Assembly (NCBI GenBank): GCA_050260095.1
Contig: JBLNBQ010000107.1
Location: 1-24,945, forward strand
Length of the DNA stretch: 24,945 bases
Direction: 5' to 3'
Origin: JBLNBQ01 sp050260095
Lineage (GTDB): Bacteria; Bacillota; UBA5301; DYFA01
The notes beneath the pieces were generated by a model. The model did no database searches. It was not told the DNA's origin and saw only the letters and a list, made by a program, of their open reading frames with translations. A program made the position numbers and the translations under genes. Shown piece after piece: positions 16,066 to 22,799 of this stretch. Each line of letters starts with the position of its first letter. Position 1 is the stretch's first letter.

Positions 16066-16305
16066 CCCGACGTAAAGGTGTACACCACCCCGACCTGACC
16101 CTGGTGCCGGGTGGCCAAGAGTTACTTGGCCGAGCATGGCGTCAAATACGACGAGGTAGACGTTTCCAAGGACCGGGCTTCCGCCGAGGAGCTGTACCGC
16201 ATCTCCGGGCAGATGGCCGTGCCGGTGATCAAAGTGGACGAGGACGTGATCGTGGGCTTCAACGAAGAGCGGCTGGGCGAGGTGCTGTCCGCCAAGACCC
16301 GCTAG
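16063..16305 (+). CDS. Selenocysteine-containing glutaredoxin-like protein (TGA at 16096-16098 read as Sec)
   Basis: An 80-residue thioredoxin-fold thiol/disulfide oxidoreductase of the glutaredoxin/NrdH type. The frame from GTG 16063 reads MPDVKVYTTPT, TGA, PWCRVAKSYLAEHGVKYDEV. Family members have TTPTCPWC here, so TGA replaces exactly the first active-site cysteine, giving a UPWC motif (Sec12, Cys15). The rest of the fold is intact: EVDVSKD, the cis-proline segment MAVPVIKVDEDVIVGFNEERL and a normal C-terminus. The start has a strong SD, and a perfect 7-bp stem with a 5-base loop begins 14 bases after the TGA, as expected for a bacterial SECIS. Sec-containing glutaredoxins are known in some clostridia. 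A standard caller would give only the headless part from 16111. A nonsense mutation or base error remains possible but fits the context less well. Confidence 0.85.
16096..16131 (+). promoter_or_regulatory. UGA recoding site and candidate bacterial SECIS hairpin
   Basis: TGA at 16096-16098 is followed by GGCCAAG (16113-16119), loop AGTTA (16120-16124) and CTTGGCC (16125-16131): seven perfect pairs. The loop starts 22 bases after the TGA and has G as its second base. This fits the known bSECIS rule of an apical loop about 16-37 bases downstream with a G in the first two loop positions, the SelB-binding signal. Confidence 0.75.
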
Positions 16306-16477
16306 CTCGAGCGGCGGTCGATGACCCGCTTGGCCTTCACCCCGCGGACGATCAGCATGTCGTCGGTCCGGCCGGTGACCTTCGCCATGCGCACGGTCGT
16401 CCGGCCGGAGGCGCACCGCTCATAGTTCAGGGAAGAGATGTCGCGGGTGCGGTGGCGCACCACCGGGAAGGCTTCCA
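16302..16477 (-). pseudogene. Fragment of phenylacetate-CoA ligase (paaK remnant)
   Basis: In one minus-strand frame the segment reads EAFPVVRHRTRDISSLNYE, then RCASGRTTVRMAKVTGRTDD and MLIVRGV before diverging and stopping. Intact PaaK enzymes have EAxPVIRYRTRDIxSL...C.CGRT..RM..I.GRTDDMLIIRGVNVFPSQ at the end of the AMP-binding domain. About 50 residues are kept, with the preceding about 320 and following about 80 residues missing. The fragment starts directly after the stop of the nucleotidyltransferase gene and has no SD. PaaK makes aryl-acetyl-CoA thioesters and is normally encoded beside iorAB, so this is probably a relic of a former iorAB-paaK locus. Confidence 0.75.
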
Positions 16478-17545
16478 CTACCCGACGGGACGCGTCCCCT
16501 GGCTGATCAGGCTGCCCGCCGCCAAAAGCAGGCGTTCGACCACCGCTTCTTCGTCGACCCGGCTGTACTGGTCGATCACCGCCTCCCGCACCACGGTCCG
16601 GGCGGCCAGCGTCGAGCGGCGCCCGACGACCGAGTGGGTCACCGAGGCTCCCTCCCCGACCGTGACCTCCTCGCCCAGCACGCAGTAGGGCCCGATCACC
16701 GCGCCGCTCTCCACCTGGGCGCCGTTGCCGAGGACGACCGGGGGGAGCAGGACGGCTTGGCGCGAGACGTCCACGTCGCGCCCCAGCCAAACCCGGGGGG
16801 CGATCTCCCGCCCGCTCATCTCCACCGGCAGGCGCTGTTCCAGCACGTCCCAGTGGGCCTGGAGGTACTTGTCGGGCGTGCCGATGTCCAGCCAATAGCA
16901 GCGGGCGACGTGGCCGGCGACCGGCGCCCCCCGTTCGAGCAGCAGGGGATAGGTTTCGCGCTCCAAAGAGACTTCCCGCCCCGGCGGGATGGCCTCGAAG
17001 ACGGCCGGCTCCAGGACGTAGATCCCGGCGTTGATAGTTCGGGCGACCGCCTCGTCCCAACTCGGTTTCTCGAGAAAGCGCTGCACCCGGCCGCGGCGGT
17101 CGAGGATGACCAGGCCGTAACGGGTTGGGTCATCCACCTCGACCAAGGTGAGGGTGGCAAGGGAGCGGCTCTGCCGGTGGAAGGCCAAGACCTCCCCCAG
17201 GTTGAGGTCGGTGAGGATGTCGCCGTTGAGCACGACCACCGGTCCCGGGTCCGTCTCCAGCAGACTGGCTGCGTTCCGAAGGGCGCCGGCAGTACCCAGC
17301 GCCTGTTCTTCCAGCGCGTACCGGATCGACAGGCCGAACCGGTCGCCGTCGCCGAAATGGCGCATCAGCTTCCTGGCCTGGTAGTTGACGCACAGGATGA
17401 CTTCGTCCACCCCGCATCGGCGCAGCAGGTCGATCTGGTACTCGAGGAACGGCCGGTTGACCACGGGCACCAGGGGCTTGGGGCGGAAGAAGGTGAGCGG
17501 CCGGAGACGGGTTCCCCGGCCGCCGACCAGGATGATGCCCTTCAT
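16478..17545 (-). CDS. Sugar-phosphate nucleotidyltransferase (GMP/dTMP-hexose pyrophosphorylase-like)
   Basis: A 355-residue NDP-sugar pyrophosphorylase that joins an NTP and a hexose 1-phosphate. The N-terminal Rossmann-like domain opens with ILVGGRGTRLRPLTFFRPKPLVPV (nucleotide-binding loop and Lys), then NGDIL, EKP and NAGIYVLEP. The C-terminal about 110 residues form hexapeptide repeats of a left-handed beta-helix (VWLGRDVDVSRQAVLLPPVVLG..., VIGPYCVLGEEVTVG). This layout is shared by mannose-1-phosphate guanylyltransferases and glucose-1-phosphate nucleotidyltransferases; the base and sugar cannot be decided by eye. The start is ATG 17545 with SD AAGGGTGAG. It is the last intact gene of the 22708-16478 operon, downstream of a phosphohexomutase that could supply its hexose 1-phosphate. 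Confidence 0.9.
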   Translation of the reverse strand: MKGIILVGGRGTRLRPLTFFRPKPLVPVVNRPFLEYQIDLLRRCGVDEVILCVNYQARKLMRHFGDGDRFGLSIRYALEEQALGTAGALRNAASLLETDPGPVVVLNGDILTDLNLGEVLAFHRQSRSLATLTLVEVDDPTRYGLVILDRRGRVQRFLEKPSWDEAVARTINAGIYVLEPAVFEAIPPGREVSLERETYPLLLERGAPVAGHVARCYWLDIGTPDKYLQAHWDVLEQRLPVEMSGREIAPRVWLGRDVDVSRQAVLLPPVVLGNGAQVESGAVIGPYCVLGEEVTVGEGASVTHSVVGRRSTLAARTVVREAVIDQYSRVDEEAVVERLLLAAGSLISQGTRPVG

Positions 17546-17581
17546 CGGCTCACCCTTTCCGGGAAGATGGGACCACGACTG

Positions 17582-17914
17582 TCAGGTGCGGGGGAGCTCT
17601 TCCGCGGGCGCCTCCGGCTCGCAGGCCTCTTCCGCGGGCGCCGCCGACTCCTCCGGCATCTCCGCCGCAGGAGTTCCGGTTTCGGGCTCCCCGGCCTCCG
17701 GCGCCGCTTCGCCGGCCGGCGGGGAGGTGGGCGCCGGCGCCGGTTCCACGGTCAGCGTCGGCTCGAAGAACGGCGTTCCAAACGTCACCGAGGGTTCCAT
17801 GGGCACGGGCTGGCAGGGCGGCACCGGCTTCTCCGGGGCCTGCCGCCAGGCCCACAGGCAGACGACCACCGCCGCGATGGCCACCACGACGACGATCCAG
17901 GTCAGAATGACCAC
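17582..17914 (-). CDS. Membrane-anchored Pro/Ala/Glu-rich low-complexity protein
   Basis: A 110-residue protein. Its N-terminal helix (VILTWIVVVVAIAAVVVCLW) anchors it in the membrane. The rest is proline-, alanine- and glutamate-rich with no predicted fold, ending in repeats of APAEE separated by 10 residues. The DNA shows an exact 16-base direct repeat (17597-17612 and 17627-17642) with a 30-base period, in frame, so the tail has grown by duplication. The GTG start at 17914 is preceded by AAAGGGGGA. It sits between the phosphohexomutase (30-base gap) and nucleotidyltransferase (36-base gap), so it belongs to the operon. I do not recognise a family; an acidic spacer on the membrane or coat side is a guess. 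Confidence 0.7.
   Translation of the reverse strand: MVILTWIVVVVAIAAVVVCLWAWRQAPEKPVPPCQPVPMEPSVTFGTPFFEPTLTVEPAPAPTSPPAGEAAPEAGEPETGTPAAEMPEESAAPAEEACEPEAPAEELPRT
17597..17642. repeat. Exact 16-bp direct repeat inside the low-complexity gene
   Basis: CTCTTCCGCGGGCGCC occurs at 17597-17612 and 17627-17642, a 30-base period equal to ten codons. It encodes the APAEE repeats of the protein tail. Confidence 0.8.
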
Positions 17915-17944
17915 GACAGATTCCCCCTTTCGCGGTGCTCCATG

Positions 17945-19381
17945 TTATGTGACTTTGGCCCGGTGTGCGCCGGGCGAGGCGAGGAGTTCCTCGCCGGCGC
18001 GGAGCAGGTCGGATACGTCCCGCGCCGAGGGGGCTTCGGCGTAGATGCGGACCACCGGCTCTGTGCCGGAGGAGCGGAAGAGCAGCCACCCGCCTTGGTC
18101 GAAGTTGAGTTTCAGGCCGTCCAGCGTTTCGACGCGGGTTATCCTCCGGCCGGCGATGGCCGGCGGCAGGGTCTCCGGCGCCGCCGCCAGGCTGGCGAGC
18201 GTGCGCCCGGCCTGGCGGGCCTGGCCGGCGGTGAGGTGAACGTCGTGCCGCTGGTAGCAATGCGGCCCCACCGCCTGCTCGAGGCCGGCCAGCAGACCGG
18301 AGAGGGACTGGCCGGTGCTCGCCAGCGCGTCCAGGAGCACCAGGCCCGCGTAGACGCCGTCGCGCTCCGGCAGGTGGGGACTTACGCCGACTCCCCCGCT
18401 CTCTTCGCCGCCGATGACCGCCTGGCCATCGACGAAGAGGCGGGAGATGTGCTTGAAGCCGACCGGCGTCTGGTAGAGCTGGAGTCCGTACCGGTCGGCG
18501 AGGCGGTCGATCATCCGCGTGGTTGACACAGTCTTCACCACGCCGCCCCGCAGCTGGCGCTGGCCGGCCAGGTAGTCGAGGAGCAAGGCGTAGACCGCCT
18601 GCGGGCTGACGAAGCACCCCCGGTCGTCGACGACGCCCAGCCGGTCGCCGTCGCCGTCGGTGGCCAGGCCGAGGTCGGCCCGGGCCGCCCTGACCGCCCG
18701 CTTGAGCGGCCCCAGGTTGGCTTCGACCGGTTCGGGGCCCCGCCCGCCGAAGCGGGGGTCGGGGTAGGTCCTGATCTGGCGGATTTTCACGCCGACCGGA
18801 ACCAGCAGCCGGCGGAGGTAGTGCCGGGCCGCGCCGTGCATCGGGTCGACGACGACCGAGAGGTGAGCCTCCGTCAGGCGGCCGGGGTCGACCAGTTCCT
18901 TGAGGCGCGCCAGGTAGGGCGGGTCGGGGTCGAAGATTTCGAGACGGGCGGCGGGGACGCGGGGGGCCGGGGCGCGGGAGGCGAGCGCGGTCTCGAGCGC
19001 GGCCAGGTCCGGTCCGAAGAGGGGGCCGCCGTGAGCCCCTTTGACCTTGATCCCGTTGTACTCCGGCGGGTTGTGGCTTGCGGTCACCATGAGCCCGGCC
19101 GCTGCCCCGCGCCGGCGCACGGTGAAGGAGAGCACGGGCGTCGGGATCGGATGGCCGCTCAGGAAGACGGGGATGCCCCAGCGCGTCAGCACGGAGGCCA
19201 GCTCCTGCGCGGCCCGGTCGGAGAGGAAGCGGGTGTCGTACCCCACCACGACTCCGGCCTCGGACCGCCCCCGGTCACGGAGCCAGCGGGCGACGCCCCG
19301 GGCGAAGGAGCGCGCCCCGCGCAGGGTGAAGTCGTTGCCGATCACGCCTCGCCACCCCTCGGTTCCCAGCTGGATCGTCAA
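17945..19381 (-). CDS. Phosphoglucomutase/phosphomannomutase family protein
   Basis: A 478-residue alpha-D-phosphohexomutase that interconverts hexose 6- and 1-phosphates. All four active-site elements are present: the phosphoserine loop TASHNPPEYNG (Ser102), the metal-binding loop ATDGDGDRLGVVD, the sugar-binding loop GGEESGG and the phosphate-binding loop FRSSGTEPVVRIYAEA. The start is TTG 19381 with SD GAGGTGAG 5 bases upstream. The TTG shares bases with the TGA of the PHP gene (TTGA, 4-base overlap), implying coupled translation. Glucose versus mannose specificity cannot be read by eye. In the operon it would feed hexose 1-phosphate to the nucleotidyltransferase two genes downstream. Confidence 0.94.
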   Translation of the reverse strand: MTIQLGTEGWRGVIGNDFTLRGARSFARGVARWLRDRGRSEAGVVVGYDTRFLSDRAAQELASVLTRWGIPVFLSGHPIPTPVLSFTVRRRGAAAGLMVTASHNPPEYNGIKVKGAHGGPLFGPDLAALETALASRAPAPRVPAARLEIFDPDPPYLARLKELVDPGRLTEAHLSVVVDPMHGAARHYLRRLLVPVGVKIRQIRTYPDPRFGGRGPEPVEANLGPLKRAVRAARADLGLATDGDGDRLGVVDDRGCFVSPQAVYALLLDYLAGQRQLRGGVVKTVSTTRMIDRLADRYGLQLYQTPVGFKHISRLFVDGQAVIGGEESGGVGVSPHLPERDGVYAGLVLLDALASTGQSLSGLLAGLEQAVGPHCYQRHDVHLTAGQARQAGRTLASLAAAPETLPPAIAGRRITRVETLDGLKLNFDQGGWLLFRSSGTEPVVRIYAEAPSARDVSDLLRAGEELLASPGAHRAKVT

Positions 19382-20340
19382 GACTGCTCACCTCTTCTCG
19401 GACTGAGTAGGGCCAGCGCCCGCCGGTAGTTGCCGGCGGCCTGGGCGGCCCGCGCCGCCTGTCGCAGTTCCCGCGCCCGGCCGCCCGGAAGGCGCCAGTC
19501 GGAGCCGGCCAGCAGCTGTTCGACGGTGTGGCGGGCCGCTGCGATCTGGGCCAGCATGCCGGGCGGGCCGAAGAGATCGCCCCACCAGCAGCAGCCTACG
19601 CCGGGAAGCGACTGCTCCGCCGCGTCGACCAACCGCCGGTACTCCCGGTACATGCCGTCCTCCAGCCCCGTCGCCGGGGGAAGAAAGACGGCCGTCCGCC
19701 GGGCGGCGATGCCCCGCAGCAGGTCGGGCCCGGCGAGGCTCTCCGCGGCGACGTAGGTCGCGCTGAGGGCCAGGGCGCGTCCGTGGCTGCGGTGGTGCCA
19801 GTCGGAACCGGCCAGCGCGGCGGGCCCGTAGGGCGCCCATTCACGCAGGTAGTGGAGGAACGTCCGCTGCCAGTCCCCGAACTCCGTCGGCTTGAGTGCC
19901 CCGGAGATGACCTCGACCCCGTCGAGGCACCCCTCGGCGAAGAGACGGTCGACCTGCCGGACGCGCTCGGGCGTCCGGATGAAGAGGGTCCAGGGGTGGG
20001 CCAGCACGACCACGCCGCCGGCGGCGTGCGCTTCGGCGGCCAACTCGGGCAGGCTGGCCAGCGGGATCTCGTGCAACGGTCCTACCTGGCCCATCACGAC
20101 GAAGTGCAGGTGGTTGCCGGCCGAAATCTCCTGGCCCGGCAGGACCGTCACGCCCCCGCCTTCCCCGTCATTCCCGGACGGGGGCGGCCCTCCCCGCCGG
20201 CCCTTGGCGTGATCGGCCAGCGCAAAGAAGTCGAGCCCTTTGGCGGCGGCGACCAGGGTCAACTCCGAGGGGGAGAGGCGCCCGTCGGAGCGGGACGAAT
20301 GAACGTGCGTGTCTCCCAGGTAGAGCTGGCCTTCAGGCAA
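19378..20340 (-). CDS. PHP-domain metal-dependent hydrolase
   Basis: A 320-residue protein whose first about 230 residues are a PHP (polymerase and histidinol phosphatase) domain: GDTHVHSSRSDGRLSPSEL (metal ligands H-x-H), FFALADHAKG, GQEISAG, VVLAHPW and ALAGSDWHHRSHG. These supply the His/Asp ligands of a trinuclear metal site, so a phosphoesterase is likely. The C-terminal about 80 residues are helical and Ala/Arg-rich without a known fold. The start is TTG 20340, chosen for AAAGGGGGC 7 bases upstream. It overlaps the CotS-like kinase end by 8 bases and the mutase start by 4. The substrate is unknown; in this operon a sugar phosphate or a protein phospho-residue is a reasonable guess. Confidence 0.88.
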   Translation of the reverse strand: MPEGQLYLGDTHVHSSRSDGRLSPSELTLVAAAKGLDFFALADHAKGRRGGPPPSGNDGEGGGVTVLPGQEISAGNHLHFVVMGQVGPLHEIPLASLPELAAEAHAAGGVVVLAHPWTLFIRTPERVRQVDRLFAEGCLDGVEVISGALKPTEFGDWQRTFLHYLREWAPYGPAALAGSDWHHRSHGRALALSATYVAAESLAGPDLLRGIAARRTAVFLPPATGLEDGMYREYRRLVDAAEQSLPGVGCCWWGDLFGPPGMLAQIAAARHTVEQLLAGSDWRLPGGRARELRQAARAAQAAGNYRRALALLSPRRGEQS

Positions 20341-21358
20341 GGCGGCAGCCCCCTTTCGTTTCGGCCAGGAGTTGGCGGGCCAGGGACGCGAGGCAAAGGT
20401 CGCGCTCTGGCGCCGTGTCGCTCTTCCGGGCGAGGGCCTCGAGGTAGCGTTCGGCCGGCCAGGCCCGCCGCTCGACGAAGTGCTGGCGGCCCAGCATCCA
20501 GGCGTCTTCCGGGAAGCGCAAGAGCGGCAGCAGGACTGCCGCCTCCGCCTGGCCCATCGGGGCCGCCGTGCGGTAGGCCTCCACCACCGCCAGCGCCCGG
20601 CCGGCGTCCCAACCCGTTAGGCGGAGCACCCGGCGCAGCAGGTTGGCGAGGTCGTGGATGCCGAAGTCGGCCACGGCGTAGTCGAAGTCGACCAGCACCG
20701 GGCCGCCGGCCGTCAAGAGGACGTTGTGGTGCGCCGGGTCGTGGTGGCAGAGACCGCCTCGCCGGGCGGCCGCGGCGGCGAGCGCCCGGTATGGCGAAGC
20801 GGCCAGTTCCGCGAGGGCCCGCTCGGCCGCCCGCTGCCACGCCGGGGCGAGCCGGGCGTACTCCTGCGCGAACGGCGTGGCCGGCGCGGCCGCCCGGGCT
20901 TCCCCGGCGAAGCGGCGCAGGTCCTGAAGGCGGCGGGCCAGCCGCCGGGGCCAGGTGCCGTGCAGCACCCGGTGGCGCGGGAATGGCGGCCGGAACCCCG
21001 TGCTGGCCGCGTGGAGGCCGGCCAGCGCCTGGGCGGCCGCCTCGGCGTGACCCGGAACCAGGTAGTCGGCTTCCTCTCCCGGCTGCCAGGCGAAGAGCTG
21101 GTAGTGGCGCCGGCCGAGTCTCGCCACCGTCTTGCCGTCCGGCGTGGGCACCGGGCGAGGGGTGCAGTAGCCGCGTTCGGTCAGATAGTCCAGCGCCGCG
21201 GCGACGAAGACGCGCTCCCTGGCCGACAGGCGAACCGGCTTCAGCAGGAACGACCGCTCGCCGCAGTCCAGCCGCCAGGCGCCCCTCACCGGGACCACTC
21301 CCGTGACCTCCAGTCCCCAGGGCGCGCCGGGGTGCTCGGGGATTGCCCGGTTCAACAT
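20333..21358 (-). CDS. CotS-family spore coat kinase (APH/choline-kinase fold), copy 1
   Basis: A 341-residue protein of the CotS/YtaA/YsxE group found in spore formers. It has a kinase-like fold: an N-lobe with 'RGAWRLDCGERSFLLKPVRLS' (ATP-binding Lys region), a YQLFAWQPGEEADY hinge-like segment, a catalytic loop GGLCHHDPAHHNVLL (HxD...N) and a DFD metal motif (VLVDFDYAVADFGIHDLANLL). The motifs look catalytically intact. ATG 21358 has GAGGCGGTGG upstream and lies 7 bases inside the end of the glycosyltransferase gene; the frame extends upstream but without SD. The substrate is unknown for the family. It shares the same design as the two divergent paralogues at 22800-24913 but is clearly diverged from them. 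Confidence 0.9.
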   Translation of the reverse strand: MLNRAIPEHPGAPWGLEVTGVVPVRGAWRLDCGERSFLLKPVRLSARERVFVAAALDYLTERGYCTPRPVPTPDGKTVARLGRRHYQLFAWQPGEEADYLVPGHAEAAAQALAGLHAASTGFRPPFPRHRVLHGTWPRRLARRLQDLRRFAGEARAAAPATPFAQEYARLAPAWQRAAERALAELAASPYRALAAAAARRGGLCHHDPAHHNVLLTAGGPVLVDFDYAVADFGIHDLANLLRRVLRLTGWDAGRALAVVEAYRTAAPMGQAEAAVLLPLLRFPEDAWMLGRQHFVERRAWPAERYLEALARKSDTAPERDLCLASLARQLLAETKGGCRLA

Positions 21359-22497
21359 TGGACCACCGCCTCGTAGGCCAGCAAGGTCTCGCAGGCTGCC
21401 CTCTTCCAGGAGAAGTCGCCGGCCCGGTTGAGCCCGCGCTCCCGCAGCATCTCCCACAGCTCCTGGTCGGTGCCGAGGCGCAGGAGGCCTTCGGCCAGGG
21501 CGTCCGGATCGTATGGATCAACGAGCAGCCCGGCGTTGCCCACCACCTCGGGCAGGGAGGATTCCCGGCTGGCGACGACCGGCGTTCCGCAGGCCATCGC
21601 CTCCAGCGGCGGGAGGCCGAAACCTTCGTAGAGCGAGGGATAGACGAAGAAACGGGCGGCCCGGTAGAGGTCGGGCAGGTCGGCGAGGGGGACGAACCCC
21701 GGGAAAAGCACCTTGCCCTGGAGCCCGAGGTCGGCGGCCCGGTCGACGAGCCGCTCTCCGGCCGGGTCCAGCGTGCCGGCCAGCACCAGCGCGGGCGTCC
21801 CCGGGAGATCGCGGTACACCTTGGCGTAGGCGGTGAGAAGACCCGTGAGGTTCTTGCGCGGGCTGAAGCCGCCCACGTAGAGCAGGTAGGGGCTCGGCAG
21901 GCCGTAGGTCTGGCCCACGCGGGCCGTCGCCTCGAGAAACGAACCCGGCTGGTAGCAGGGTTCGGGCGCCTCGTAGACGACCACGATCTTCTGTTCGGGC
22001 AGCCCGAGAATCCGGCAAAGGTCGGCCCGGGTGTGGCGCGACACGGTCAGGACCAGGCTCGACCGGGCGCAGATCTCCGGCATCCGCGCCAGGAAGCGTT
22101 CGAGGTAGCGACGGGTGCAGGTTTGCGGCAGGACGTAGGGGATGAGGTCGTGGACGGTCGTGACCACGGGGGACGGCGGGTCGGGCGGGTAACCCAGACC
22201 GTTGTGGGGCACATGGTGCAGGTCGCAATGTTCCTCGGCCAGCCCGCGACTGATGGCGAGGTCCTCGGCGGCCCGGTCGGGCGAGGACGGAAAGGTGCGG
22301 GCAGTGAAGCGGCCCCGCGCCGGCAGGCTGAAGGGTTCAGGACGCTCCTCGCCGCCCTCCGGCGGCGAGGGCAGGAAGACGCAGTATTCGTTCAGTTGAT
22401 CGACCTCGGCGAGCGCTTCGATGAGGCGGGCGGTATAGGTGCCAAGGCCCGTGCCGCGGTACCGGACCGCCGCCCGGGCATCGATGCCGACGCGCAT
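21352..22497 (-). CDS. GT4-family glycosyltransferase (GT-B fold)
   Basis: A 381-residue glycosyltransferase. The N-terminal domain begins MRVGIDARAAVRYRGTGLGTYT with the glycine loop, then VVTTVHDLIPYVLP. The C-terminal domain has YLLYVGGFSPRKNLTGLL, VLFPGFV, and the donor-binding motif ARFFVYPSLYEGFGLPPLEAMACGTPVVAS (EGFGLP, E-x7-E pattern), ending with GNAGLLVDPYDP. This places it in the GT4 family, which uses NDP-sugars such as GDP-mannose, fitting the nucleotidyltransferase in the same operon. ATG 22497 has GGAGG 7 bases upstream. Only 19 bases separate it from the upstream small membrane protein gene. The acceptor is unknown; a spore-surface glycan is inferred from the CotS context. Confidence 0.94.
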   Translation of the reverse strand: MRVGIDARAAVRYRGTGLGTYTARLIEALAEVDQLNEYCVFLPSPPEGGEERPEPFSLPARGRFTARTFPSSPDRAAEDLAISRGLAEEHCDLHHVPHNGLGYPPDPPSPVVTTVHDLIPYVLPQTCTRRYLERFLARMPEICARSSLVLTVSRHTRADLCRILGLPEQKIVVVYEAPEPCYQPGSFLEATARVGQTYGLPSPYLLYVGGFSPRKNLTGLLTAYAKVYRDLPGTPALVLAGTLDPAGERLVDRAADLGLQGKVLFPGFVPLADLPDLYRAARFFVYPSLYEGFGLPPLEAMACGTPVVASRESSLPEVVGNAGLLVDPYDPDALAEGLLRLGTDQELWEMLRERGLNRAGDFSWKRAACETLLAYEAVVQC

Positions 22498-22516
22498 GCG
22501 AAAGCCTCCGTTCCCC

Positions 22517-22708
22517 TCACTTGTGATGGCCGAAAAAGAACGGGTTGCAGATTATCCACAGCGCCAGGACCAGGGCGCAGAAGATCAGGATGTCGACGGG
22601 GATTATGAAGAAGACCCTGATCAGGACCGCCACGGTGGCCAGGAAGATCACCCACGTGGCGAACGGGCGCAGGAACGGAAGACACCAACACCAGAACTTT
22701 GCCCACAT
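22517..22708 (-). CDS. Small Cys/Trp/Phe-rich two-helix membrane protein
   Basis: A 63-residue protein, MWAKFWCWCLPFLRPFATWV then two hydrophobic helices (residues about 17-37 and 38-57) and a polar FGHHK end. ATG 22708 has GGGGAGG about 9 bases upstream. It is the first gene of the minus-strand operon, 19 bases before the glycosyltransferase. Four cysteines and high aromatic content stand out. I do not recognise a family; a sporulation-specific membrane peptide is inference from the CATAnnnT element just upstream. Confidence 0.7.
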   Translation of the reverse strand: MWAKFWCWCLPFLRPFATWVIFLATVAVLIRVFFIIPVDILIFCALVLALWIICNPFFFGHHK

Positions 22709-22738
22709 GTGGAGCAGCCTCCCCTGCTGACCTGCAGC

Positions 22739-22779
22739 ATCATATGTTCCTGGCACGGGCCGTGCGCCCGTCATACTAT
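22739..22779. promoter_or_regulatory. Back-to-back mother-cell-type promoter pair (candidate sigma-E/sigma-K)
   Basis: Plus strand: CATACTAT at 22772-22779, matching CATAnnnT (7 of 8 to the sigma-E -10 CATACAMT), with AC 15 bases upstream (22755-22756). Minus strand: CATATGAT (22746-22739), also CATAnnnT, with AC 15 bases upstream (22763-22762). The two AC elements overlap in the near-palindrome CACGGGCCGTG (22754-22764). Both would start transcription just ahead of the SDs of the divergent genes. The sigma-K spacing is usually 16-17, so the -35 part is imperfect. Confidence 0.5.
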
Positions 22780-22799
22780 GGTCCCGGGGGGATGCAGCG

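Noticed and set aside
16111..16305. 64-codon ORF starting after the TGA as the complete gene
   Set aside because: It lacks the first beta strand and active site of the glutaredoxin fold and has no SD; the strong SD lies before GTG 16063.
16634..18526. 630-codon plus-strand frame opposite the nucleotidyltransferase and mutase
   Set aside because: Antisense to two intact enzymes with strong motifs; its composition is the reverse complement of their codons.
19528..21306. 592-codon plus-strand frame over the PHP and CotS-like genes
   Set aside because: Extremely Pro/Arg/Gly-rich antisense shadow; the minus strand has overlapping, motif-bearing genes.
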